From an uncultured Clostridia bacterium (GTDB taxonomy: Bacteria > Bacillota > Clostridia > Oscillospirales > Oscillospiraceae), in contig CAKNZJ010000093.1 in assembly GCA_932222125.1 (NCBI GenBank), positions 1 through 6,866 of the forward strand: a stretch of 6,866 bases of DNA, read 5' to 3'. Made by a program: the position numbers and the translations under genes. Each line of letters opens with the position of its first letter. The stretch's first letter is position 1. A model generated the notes under the pieces. The model did no database searches. It was not told where the DNA came from and saw only the letters and a program-made list of their open reading frames with translations. Of this stretch, positions 1 to 5,256 are shown piece after piece.

Positions 1-2
1 AG

Positions 3-575
3 AAGATCCTGGACGTGCTGGCGGTGGAACTGCGGACCCCGGCCTATAATCAGAAATTTTCCATTGAGGTCAAGCGGGCGCTGGTGGAGGGAACCCTGGC
101 ATTTTACGCACACATGGGAACCCCGGCGGCGTGTAACCGGATCATAGAAATCATTTTCGGGGCCGGTTACATAGAGGAGTGGTACGACTACGACGGGGAT
201 CCGCACCATTTTCGCGCCTGTGTAGGGCAGAACGGCGGGCAGATCAACCCGGAGGACCTGGAGGAGTTCCGGCGGGTACTGGGGAGCGTCAAGCGCCTGT
301 CCAGCTGGCTGGACGGCGTGATCACTCTTTCCACATTTGAGGCGGAGATCCTAAACTTTATCAGCAGAATGGGGCGCGGGTATATGTCCACGCCCCTGCC
401 GGAAATCAAAAAGGAATATCCGCTGACAGCAGAAATTCAAATGGGCGGCGCTTTTGATTCTTTCACCGCCACCACATTGCCGGAGGCGGGGACGGAATAC
501 GGCATGAACGCCAACGCATACGCCGCTGGCATTTTCGGAACAATCACCGCCACCGCTATGCCGGCGGCAGGGTAA
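3..575 (+). CDS. Phage tail protein I (P2 gpI-like), 5' end outside window
   Basis: This is probably a baseplate component of a contractile-tailed phage, related to tail protein I of P2-like phages, which works at the base of the tail next to the fibres. The reading frame is open from the first bases, so the true start lies upstream; the GTG at 15 has no convincing ribosome binding site and sits inside the conserved region. The family pattern is visible in EVKRALVEGTLAFYAHMGTP, then the IIFGAGYIEEWYDYDG block and the SVKRLSSWLDG helix. After about residue 140 the protein departs from the family core and carries two related C-terminal segments (FTATTLPEAG and ITATAMPAAG) 27 codons apart. The stop at 573-575 is 12 bases before the next start, so the two genes are very likely co-transcribed. 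The family call is from recognised motifs; the exact structural role is inferred. Confidence 0.82.
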   Translation, partial: KILDVLAVELRTPAYNQKFSIEVKRALVEGTLAFYAHMGTPAACNRIIEIIFGAGYIEEWYDYDGDPHHFRACVGQNGGQINPEDLEEFRRVLGSVKRLSSWLDGVITLSTFEAEILNFISRMGRGYMSTPLPEIKKEYPLTAEIQMGGAFDSFTATTLPEAGTEYGMNANAYAAGIFGTITATAMPAAG

Positions 576-587
576 AAGGAGGAAACC

Positions 588-1424
588 ATGTTTTACGGTT
601 TTGTAATTACAGAGGCCGGAAACCGCCTGCTGGCCAAAATGGTGGCGGGGCAAACGCTGGAATTGTCCGGCGTGATCATGGAAAAGGGAACGGCGGCCAG
701 CGCGGACGCGGCCAGAAAACTGACTGCCCCCATTGATCCGGGGCCTGCCGGAACCAGCACCGTGCCCACGGTAAAGGACAGCACGGCCACCATGACGGTG
801 GAATACCGCAGCGACTTAAACGGTGGCCTTGCCGTGGGTTTCTGGATCGGCGGCTTTGCCATCTATGCCAGGGACCCGGACACGCGGGAAAATGTCATGG
901 TCTACTATGGCTCCCTGGGCGACGCAAAGCAGTATGTCAGCGCATACACCCAGGGCATGGCCCCGGACGTGCGCCGCTATCAGGTGTCCATAACTGTGAC
1001 CGCAGGCGTGGAGGTTTCGTTGGGCTATCCGGCAGAGGCGTGGATGACTGCCCAGGACGTGGCGGAATATTGTACCGCTGCCGTCATGCCGCAAATTTAC
1101 GGACAAATTGCTGGGGAAATCCTGACCGGGCGGGTTTATTCGCCGCTGGCAGACAGGGCCGGGGAGGAGATCGTAACCAGGGACGGCGCCGGAATATCCG
1201 TATATAGGAAGGAACCCGAAAACCGCCAGAAATGCAGCTGCGGAGCAGAAACCGCCCTGCTGTTCCAACTGGTCAACGATATTCGGGCGGACTACACCCG
1301 CCGCCTCCAGGCGCTTACCAATGCCATCATGTCCGGCAGTCTGGCCACACCGCTGGCGGGGAGAAATGGGGCGGTCATTACAACCAGGGACAGCGCGGAA
1401 ATTTCCGCTGTCAAAATACTTTAA
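588..1424 (+). CDS. Phage tail-collar fibre protein
   Basis: This is a 278-aa tail fibre protein. Residues 1-160 match the N-terminal tail-collar fibre type, which attaches fibres to the baseplate: it starts MFYGFVITEAGNRLLAKM, followed by a LSGVIMEKGTA segment, a GFWIGGFAIYA core strand and a YQVSITVTAGVEV strand. The C-terminal part has two copies of a short motif, SPLADRAGEEIVTRDGAGIS (about 185-204) and TPLAGRNGAVITTRDSAEIS (about 254-273). Between them is a KCSCGAE stretch and a helical segment (FQLVNDIRADYTRRLQALTN) that could trimerise. The start is fixed by a strong AAGGAGG at 576-582, five bases before ATG. It lies between tail protein I and the diversified protein, which fits a module for host attachment. 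There is no TR-like homology in this gene, so it is not itself the DGR target. Confidence 0.82.
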   Translation: MFYGFVITEAGNRLLAKMVAGQTLELSGVIMEKGTAASADAARKLTAPIDPGPAGTSTVPTVKDSTATMTVEYRSDLNGGLAVGFWIGGFAIYARDPDTRENVMVYYGSLGDAKQYVSAYTQGMAPDVRRYQVSITVTAGVEVSLGYPAEAWMTAQDVAEYCTAAVMPQIYGQIAGEILTGRVYSPLADRAGEEIVTRDGAGISVYRKEPENRQKCSCGAETALLFQLVNDIRADYTRRLQALTNAIMSGSLATPLAGRNGAVITTRDSAEISAVKIL

Positions 1425-1439
1425 CGGGAGGAAAAGACA

Positions 1440-2336
1440 ATGAGTTTGAAAACAAACGAATTGCAGAAAATCACTGGTCTGCAGGGGACGGACACGATCC
1501 TGGTGGACACAGACGCAAAGGGGACGGGGCGGGCGCCGCTTGACGCGGCAACCGAGTTTTTCAAGGAAACCTTTCTGGCCGGCGGGGTCCCCTATGGCAA
1601 GGAACTGACCGACAGCTGGGCAAACCTGCGGGCGCGTATTCTGGCCGGTGACATGGCCGGGATCCATATCGGTGACTATAAGACCATCACCCTGACTACC
1701 GGCGAGGTGGTGATCATGGAGGTGGCCGGAATTGACCACTATTACAAGTGCGGCTATCCCACCATGATCGGCCATCATGTTGACTTTATTTCCCGTGACT
1801 GTCTGGCGGGTACGAAGGTGTTCAACGACACCGCCACCAACAACGGAACCGCAGCCGAACCCAATCCGTGGCGGGCCTCCAAGCTGTTCCATACCTTGAA
1901 CGATGAAACGGTAGGCGTATACGCGGCCCTGCCTGCTGACCTGAAACCCTGCATTGTGGAAAAAATCGCCCTGTTGGAGCATCGTTTTTCTGCGGCTGGG
2001 GCGTTGGAAAGCGATACCGGCTGGGACTGGAACACCATGGGCAAGCTGTGGGTGCCCACCGAGGTGGAGGTATTCAGTAACACGTTCTGGTCTGACGGTG
2101 ACGCGGGATGGACCGGCGGCGGTGGCTGCAACCTTCAGTACCCTATTTTCTACGGCGGGGCAAAGCACATCATCAAGGGCGCGGGCAACGGTGGTGGCCG
2201 CTGCTCCTGGTGGGAGGCGTCCGCGCGACGTCAGTCCGCCACTCACGTGTGCATTGTCAGCTACCACGGCGACGCCAGCGGCCCCGTGGCCACGGACGGC
2301 GGCGTTTACGCGCCCCTGTGCTTCCGTATCGGTTAA
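1440..2336 (+). CDS. DGR variable protein: tail protein with C-type-lectin-like tip
   Basis: This 298-aa protein is the target of the retroelement. The N-terminal 45 residues (NELQKITGLQGTDTILVDTD region) probably dock onto the tail. The middle and C-terminal part resembles the lectin-like domains diversified by DGRs: a GKLWVPTEVEVF block at about 201-212, then a WWEASA motif (257-262) and a closing GGVYAPLCFRIG, equivalent to the end of such folds. Residues 252-296 are encoded by the VR. Thirteen codons differ from the TR: 256, 263, 269, 274-276, 278, 280-282, 286, 289 and 294. The WW, EAS, VCIV and GG residues between them are preserved, as expected for a scaffold. A GGGAGG at 1426-1431 sets the ATG start. 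A role in receptor binding is inferred from known DGR phages, not shown here. The nearest named domain is probably DUF6273-like, but that is uncertain. Confidence 0.9.
   Translation: MSLKTNELQKITGLQGTDTILVDTDAKGTGRAPLDAATEFFKETFLAGGVPYGKELTDSWANLRARILAGDMAGIHIGDYKTITLTTGEVVIMEVAGIDHYYKCGYPTMIGHHVDFISRDCLAGTKVFNDTATNNGTAAEPNPWRASKLFHTLNDETVGVYAALPADLKPCIVEKIALLEHRFSAAGALESDTGWDWNTMGKLWVPTEVEVFSNTFWSDGDAGWTGGGGCNLQYPIFYGGAKHIIKGAGNGGGRCSWWEASARRQSATHVCIVSYHGDASGPVATDGGVYAPLCFRIG
2191..2325 (+). repeat. DGR variable repeat (VR)
   Basis: This 135-nt block at the 3' end of the variable protein gene aligns gap-free to the template at 2858-2992 (offset 667). It differs at 2205, 2206, 2227, 2244, 2260, 2262, 2265, 2271, 2278, 2280, 2281, 2283, 2284, 2295, 2304 and 2321. 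Every one of these is an adenine in the TR; eight became G, six C and two T. All 105 non-adenine positions match. The first 14 bases are identical and form the 5' anchor. The 3' boundary is blurred: 2326 and 2327 also sit opposite template adenines, but at 2328 a non-adenine mismatch appears and homology is lost. Confidence 0.96.
2305..2320 (+). other. Candidate initiation-of-mutagenic-homing (IMH) segment
   Basis: This is the 16-nt block at the 3' end of the VR that is identical to template positions 2972-2987. It is rich in G and C and lies just before the positions where target and template begin to differ again (2321, 2326-2328). In characterised DGRs a short 3' element in the target (IMH) and a slightly different copy in the template (IMH*) mark where homing begins and set its direction. 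The position and partial mismatch fit this, but the exact limits cannot be fixed from one VR/TR pair. Confidence 0.6.
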
Positions 2337-2342
2337 TCAGGG

Positions 2343-2371
2343 CCATCCCGCCCCCATGTGGGGCGGGATGG
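2343..2371 (+). promoter_or_regulatory. Hairpin/cruciform downstream of VR (DGR target-site element)
   Basis: A perfect 12-bp inverted repeat (CCATCCCGCCCC at 2343-2354 and GGGGCGGGATGG at 2360-2371) encloses a 5-nt loop. It begins 6 bases after the variable protein stop codon and about 17 bases after the end of VR homology. In the Bordetella phage DGR and relatives, a hairpin or cruciform just downstream of the IMH improves target recognition. A transcription terminator is less likely because purine-rich sequence (GAGAGAACGG) follows instead of a T-run, and avd lies only 25 bases further on. Confidence 0.75.
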
Positions 2372-2396
2372 AGAGAACGGAAAGAAGGGCAGGTAA

Positions 2397-2822
2397 ATGA
2401 GCGTACTAAAAAATAAACGCAGCGAGAGCCAACTGGAATTTTACCACACGGCCACGCTGATCCGGGCGGAATTGACCCGGTTTGTAATGAATGAAAAAAT
2501 CGTGCCAAAGCGGTGGCGGCCTGTGTTCACGTTTCCCATGGTGGAGAAGATTATAAAATTGATCGACTACATTACGGCGGCAAATACCATATATCCGCAA
2601 AATTTACGGGAGGCGGAAAGACGGCGCGACTATCAGACACAGGCCATTATAACCGCGGAGCAAATTCTCCAGCTTTTGCAGTACATACTCACAACCCTGC
2701 CAGTCAACCCCGATAAATTCCAGCCGGTAACGGAACTGCTGATCAAAGAGGGATCCCTGCTGCGAGGCTGGAGGAAATCAGACAATAAATTCATAGCAAA
2801 ATTCAAGGATCAAACACCTTGA
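2397..2822 (+). CDS. avd: DGR accessory variability determinant (Avd-like)
   Basis: This small basic helical protein of 141 aa is of the size and place expected for Avd. Avd in studied DGRs forms a barrel-shaped homopentamer of four-helix bundles, binds the RT and the TR RNA, and is needed for cDNA synthesis. Visible helices are about 10-32, 47-65 (VEKIIKLIDYITAANTIYP), 68-100 (REAERRRDYQ to LQYILTTLP) and 110-121 (PVTELLIKEGSLL). The ending LRGWRKSDN is typical of the group. The start ATG at 2397 follows AAGAAGG at 2382-2388, a moderate ribosome site. Base use is more AT-rich than in the tail and lysis genes, especially near the 3' end. It lies between the VR hairpin and the TR, and its stop codon falls inside a weak hairpin at 2803-2822. 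The family assignment rests on context and helix pattern. Confidence 0.87.
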   Translation: MSVLKNKRSESQLEFYHTATLIRAELTRFVMNEKIVPKRWRPVFTFPMVEKIIKLIDYITAANTIYPQNLREAERRRDYQTQAIITAEQILQLLQYILTTLPVNPDKFQPVTELLIKEGSLLRGWRKSDNKFIAKFKDQTP

Positions 2823-2827
2823 TTTTT
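2803..2827 (+). terminator. Weak hairpin plus T5 at the end of avd
   Basis: A 6-bp stem (TCAAGG 2803-2808 with CCTTGA 2817-2822, 8-nt loop) is followed directly by five T residues. It overlaps the avd stop codon and lies 31 bases before the TR. It has the form of an intrinsic terminator or attenuator that might lower read-through into the TR and RT. The stem is short, so it may not act. Confidence 0.3.
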
Positions 2828-3083
2828 GTATTGGTTATGCGCTGATAAACCGTCGTCGTGGTGGCCGCTGCAACTGGTGGGAGGCGTCCGCGCAACGTCA
2901 GTCCGCCACTAACGTGTGCATTGTCAACAACAACGGCAACGCCAACAACAACGTGGCCACGAACGGCGGCATTTACGCGCCCCTGTGATTCCAATACAGC
3001 CCGTTTCCTGCGGGCTGGGCCAGACCGAGTAAACGCCAGAAATGGCGGTGAAAGCCGTGCCTGATTTTCAAAAATCAATTTTT
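2823..3083 (+). ncRNA. Putative DGR RNA (TR plus downstream spacer)
   Basis: DGR cDNA synthesis uses a structured RNA that contains the TR and flanking sequence, with the spacer 3' of the TR important for priming. Just 3' of the TR there are three hairpins: CAGCCCG/CGGGCTG (2997-3003 with 3011-3017, 7-nt loop); CGCCA/TGGCG closed by a GAAA tetraloop (3034-3038 with 3043-3047); and an AT-rich stem TGATTT/AAATCA (3062-3067 with 3072-3077) followed by ATTTTTATTT. The last could be the RNA 3' end. The ends given here are estimates: the 5' end may lie inside avd, and the RNA may run on to the RT gene. Confidence 0.5.
2858..2992 (+). repeat. DGR template repeat (TR)
   Basis: This noncoding copy of the VR holds the unmutated information. 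It has 30 adenines, 20 of them in ten AAC codons in the frame of the variable protein (first bases 2872, 2911, 2926, 2929, 2932, 2938, 2944, 2947, 2950 and 2962). Changing the first two bases of AAC can give many amino acids but no stop codon, a hallmark of DGR templates. It starts 35 bases after avd and is followed by a structured spacer. Template codon 294 reads TGA where the target has TGC, so a fully faithful copy through 2988 would truncate the protein by five residues. Open frames crossing this block do not look like real genes. Confidence 0.96.
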
Positions 3084-3087
3084 ATTT
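3062..3087 (+). terminator. Possible intrinsic terminator after the TR spacer
   Basis: The near-palindrome TGATTTTCAAAAATCA is followed by ATTTTTATTT. A six-pair AT-only-but-one stem with a T-rich tail could end the TR RNA or reduce read-through to the RT gene. The stem is weak in free-energy terms, so the call is tentative. Confidence 0.3.
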
Positions 3088-3309
3088 GGAAGGAGCGCAT
3101 AACCATCCCGCAAGGGTAAATTTGGGCCTTGATATGATCGGGCGGACGCTTTTGTGCATGGCTGGCGTGTCTGTGTGTATCACGCCAGTTTCATGCCCGG
3201 TATCATTACGCGGCTATTTCGGAAAGACACACCCACCGCGCCGGGAGTGGCGAACCGACGGGGCGGGCCTGCCGTACAAGGACCCACAAGACCTAAAGGA
3301 GAAATTCGC
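3084..3309 (+). other. Noncoding leader between TR spacer and RT gene, with strong hairpin
   Basis: No convincing gene is present in these 226 bases: the frames open here lack a usable start with a ribosome site or simply run into the RT frame. The stretch holds a two-part hairpin: CTGGCGTG 3162-3169 pairs with CACGCCAG 3181-3188 (11-nt loop), and below a small internal loop GCATG 3156-3160 pairs with CATGC 3192-3196. No T-run follows, so it is not a simple terminator. An AAGGAG at 3090-3095 has no ATG, GTG or TTG at a suitable distance. The end of the stretch (AAAGGAG at 3295-3301) is the RT ribosome site. It may be part of the DGR RNA or a control region for RT translation. Confidence 0.5.
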
Positions 3310-4518
3310 ATGACTTCACTGGAGCGGCGGCGGGAGGCCAGATACAAGAGGCGGAAAGCTGCCAGAGAGGAAAAGAAATGGAAACGATACGCAGAAAATG
3401 ACCGGCTGGAAAACATAGCCCGGTATAAATCGCTATACCGGGGCAACCAGAAATCTATGCGGAATGTCAGCTGGAAAACCAGCGTCCAGAGGTATCAAAT
3501 GAACCTGCTGCGGAACATGGAGGAAACGAACCAAAAGCTGGAGGCTGGGGAGAACATCACAAAGGGCTTTGTGGAGTTCGACACCATAGAGCGCGGGAAA
3601 CTGCGGCATATTCGCAGCGTCCACTATTCGGAAAGGGTGGTACAACGGAGCACCTGCGACAGTGCCCTGGTGCCCATGCTGGGCCGTGGCCTGATTTATG
3701 ATAATGGTGCCTGCCTGGAGGGCAAGGGCGTGGACCGGAGCATGGACCGCCTGACCGCGCACCTGCAGCAGTTTTACAGGGCTAACGGTTTCAGTAATGA
3801 CGGCTGGGCAGTGGTATTCGATTTTTCGGGATATTTTGACAATATCCTGCACCGGGAATGTTTCAACGTCTATTCAAAAGCATTTCGGGACCACCGGATC
3901 CTGCGGCTTTTGAAAGATTTTGTAATTCCCTTTGGCTATCCGACAGCAACAACGAACTGGCAAAGGGTAAAACGGCAGGACGCGGAACAGTACACCGGGA
4001 AAAGCCTGGGGCTAGGCAGTCAAATTTCACAGATCACGGCGGTGAGTTATCCCAATAGCCTGGATCATTTCATTAAGCAGGTTTTGCGTGTGCGCTGGTA
4101 TGCCAGATATATGGACGACGGCTATATGTTATTTCGGACAAAGAAAGAGGCAAAGGAGGCGGTGGGGCTTGTAATTTCATTTTGCGAACCCCTGGGCATT
4201 TCAGTCAATCAGAGGAAAACCAGGATCATCCCGATCCGGCATGGTTTCAAATTTCTGAAAGCAAAGCACCGGCTGACAGAAACGGGAAAGGTTGAGCGGA
4301 GAATGTGCCGGGAGAGTATCACAAGACAACGGCGGCGGTTAAAAAAGTTTGCCGCAAAAGTGGCAGCTGGAGAAATGACCGCAGAGGGCGCGGCGGCAGC
4401 ATACGGGTCATGGAAGGGCTACGCCCTGCACCGGGGTGGCAGAAAAGCCGTCCAGAGCATGGACAAGCTATTCCGTGAACTGTTTGGGGCGGCGGCGCCA
4501 AGGTGCAAACTACAATAA
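3310..4518 (+). CDS. DGR reverse transcriptase
   Basis: This 402-aa RT copies the TR RNA into cDNA while misincorporating opposite adenines; the cDNA then replaces the VR. The sequence shows a very basic N-terminal helix (about 1-45), the catalytic aspartate block VVFDFSGYFDNI (Asp171), then LGSQISQ (235-241), which fits the DGR signature [ILV]GxxxSQ instead of the QGxxxSP typical of group II intron and retron enzymes. The RYMDDGY active site follows (Asp269, Asp270), then GISVNQRKT and FKFLKAKHRL, matching the later RT motifs. The C-terminal region (about 330-402) is basic and helical and probably forms the thumb. There is no maturase or endonuclease domain. The ATG at 3310 was chosen because AAAGGAG lies eight bases before it; the frame stays open upstream to 3154, but that part is low in family character. 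All catalytic residues are intact, so it is probably active. Confidence 0.95.
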   Translation: MTSLERRREARYKRRKAAREEKKWKRYAENDRLENIARYKSLYRGNQKSMRNVSWKTSVQRYQMNLLRNMEETNQKLEAGENITKGFVEFDTIERGKLRHIRSVHYSERVVQRSTCDSALVPMLGRGLIYDNGACLEGKGVDRSMDRLTAHLQQFYRANGFSNDGWAVVFDFSGYFDNILHRECFNVYSKAFRDHRILRLLKDFVIPFGYPTATTNWQRVKRQDAEQYTGKSLGLGSQISQITAVSYPNSLDHFIKQVLRVRWYARYMDDGYMLFRTKKEAKEAVGLVISFCEPLGISVNQRKTRIIPIRHGFKFLKAKHRLTETGKVERRMCRESITRQRRRLKKFAAKVAAGEMTAEGAAAAYGSWKGYALHRGGRKAVQSMDKLFRELFGAAAPRCKLQ

Positions 4519-4536
4519 TTTTTGGAGGCAGCGAAA

Positions 4537-4743
4537 ATGGAAAATCAGAACATGAGGATCAACCGTGAGCAGATGATCGCCAAGGTGATCAATACCAGGT
4601 ACAGCGTGGACGACCAGATCGCGATCCTGCGCCAGAGGGACGCCAAGCCGGAGGAATACCAGGCGTTTTTCGACTTTGCAGAGCAGGTCAAAAAGGACGT
4701 GTCGGCGGAATATGCCGCTATGGGTGGCGGTGACGGTGAATAA
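4537..4743 (+). CDS. Small phage protein of unknown function (68 aa)
   Basis: I do not recognise a characterised family. The protein is soluble, charged and mostly helical (REQMIAKVINTRYSVDDQIAILRQ and KPEEYQAFFDFAEQVKKDVSAEYA), with a flexible GGGDGE tail. It has no signal peptide or membrane segment. The ATG at 4537 is chosen because GGAGG at 4524-4528 lies eight bases before it; an in-frame TTG at 4522 overlaps that site and is unlikely. It follows the RT stop by 18 bases and its stop overlaps the next gene. Short proteins of this kind are common between tail fibres and lysis genes in Firmicute phages, so it probably belongs to the tail module into which the DGR is built and not to the DGR itself. 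That placement is inference. Confidence 0.75.
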   Translation: MENQNMRINREQMIAKVINTRYSVDDQIAILRQRDAKPEEYQAFFDFAEQVKKDVSAEYAAMGGGDGE

Positions 4744-4924
4744 TGCCAAGCTGATCATGGATCTGTGCGCCATTATTGACCAGCAGAATGTGATCATACA
4801 GGCCCAGGCCATGGAATTGGCACAACATGACGCGCTGACCCGTGCGGAGGAGATCGCCACCCTGCGGCATAAATACGCGGAGGCTATCGACGGCCCCGCT
4901 GAAAATTGGAGGTGTGAGGTGTGA
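4736..4924 (+). CDS. Small helical phage protein of unknown function (62 aa)
   Basis: This 62-aa protein looks like one long helix (LIMDLCAIIDQQNVIIQAQA, then MELAQHDALTRAEEIATLRHKY) and may form a coiled coil. I do not recognise its family. The best start is GTG at 4736, inside the end of the previous gene, which allows translational coupling across an 8-base overlap; the upstream GGGTGGCGG is only a weak ribosome site. ATG at 4757 in the same frame is the alternative and would shorten the protein by seven residues. Its stop overlaps the GTG of the next gene. Position suggests an accessory tail or pre-lysis protein, but nothing in the sequence proves this. Confidence 0.65.
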   Translation: MNNAKLIMDLCAIIDQQNVIIQAQAMELAQHDALTRAEEIATLRHKYAEAIDGPAENWRCEV

Positions 4925-5256
4925 ACGCGGAGGAAATGGCGGTCAAGCTGGTGGAGGTAGACGCCCGGAGTAAATCCAACACCCACCGCCTGGACAAAAT
5001 GGAAGAAGAATTTGAGGCCCTGAACAAACTAGCCACCGCTATGGAGGTTATGGCAAACGAGCAAAAGCATATTGCCGAAACCATCACCACAATGGAGGAC
5101 AACCTGGACACGCTGAAAAGAGAGGTTAAAACTATTGAGGAGAAACCAGCCAAGCGGTGGGACGGTATGGTGGACAAGTTCCTTTATGGCCTGGCGGGGG
5201 CGGTAGCCGCCGCACTGGCCGGCGGCCTGATCTACCTGCTGACGGTGGCGGCATGA
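4921..5256 (+). CDS. XhlA-like coiled-coil membrane protein (lysis associated)
   Basis: This 111-aa protein has a long heptad-like coiled coil (about residues 20-75: THRLDKMEEEFEALNKLATA through TMEDNLDTLKREVKTIEEK) followed by one hydrophobic segment (about 86-109, FLYGLAGAVAAALAGGLIYL) and almost no C-terminal tail. This layout matches the XhlA group of Bacillus prophage proteins, which sit in the membrane and act with a holin and an endolysin in host lysis. The GTG start at 4921 has GGAGG at 4908-4912 eight bases before it and overlaps the previous stop. Its own stop overlaps the next start (ATGA). The membrane call is sound; the lysis role is inferred from family shape and neighbours. Confidence 0.75.
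   Translation: MNAEEMAVKLVEVDARSKSNTHRLDKMEEEFEALNKLATAMEVMANEQKHIAETITTMEDNLDTLKREVKTIEEKPAKRWDGMVDKFLYGLAGAVAAALAGGLIYLLTVAA

Noticed and set aside
1138..1410. Tail-fibre repeats as a second variable repeat
   Set aside because: Differences between the copies are not limited to adenines, and neither copy matches the TR.
816..2267. Long open frame (483 codons) on the - strand
   Set aside because: It lies opposite two well-supported + strand genes, its product has no recognisable family, and long antisense frames are common in GC-rich coding DNA.
2343..2371. Reading the hairpin after the variable protein as an intrinsic terminator
   Set aside because: No T-run follows, and avd and RT lie directly downstream and need transcription.
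2819..2849. Promoter-like TTGATT and GATAAA before the TR
   Set aside because: The spacing of 19 bases and a poor -10 match make it too weak to call.
2803..3078. Open frames crossing the TR on both strands (also 2858-3064 on +)
   Set aside because: They are frames of the template repeat, mirrored by shadow frames in the VR, with no ribosome site and no family match.
3103..3111. CCATCCCGC, shared with the left arm of the VR hairpin (2343-2351)
   Set aside because: Nine matching bases with no flanking similarity and no hairpin partner at the second site; can be chance.
3154..3309. Upstream extension of the RT by 52 residues
   Set aside because: The region contains a strong hairpin, its residues do not look like an RT N-terminus, and the ATG at 3310 has a much better ribosome site.
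3086..3313. 75-codon open frame starting at TTG
   Set aside because: There is no ribosome site before the TTG, no recognisable motif, and it ends in the RT start.
3310..4518. RT as part of a retron, group II intron or abortive-infection system
   Set aside because: There is no intron RNA, maturase or endonuclease part and no msr/msd layout; the SQ motif and the linked TR/VR pair identify a DGR.
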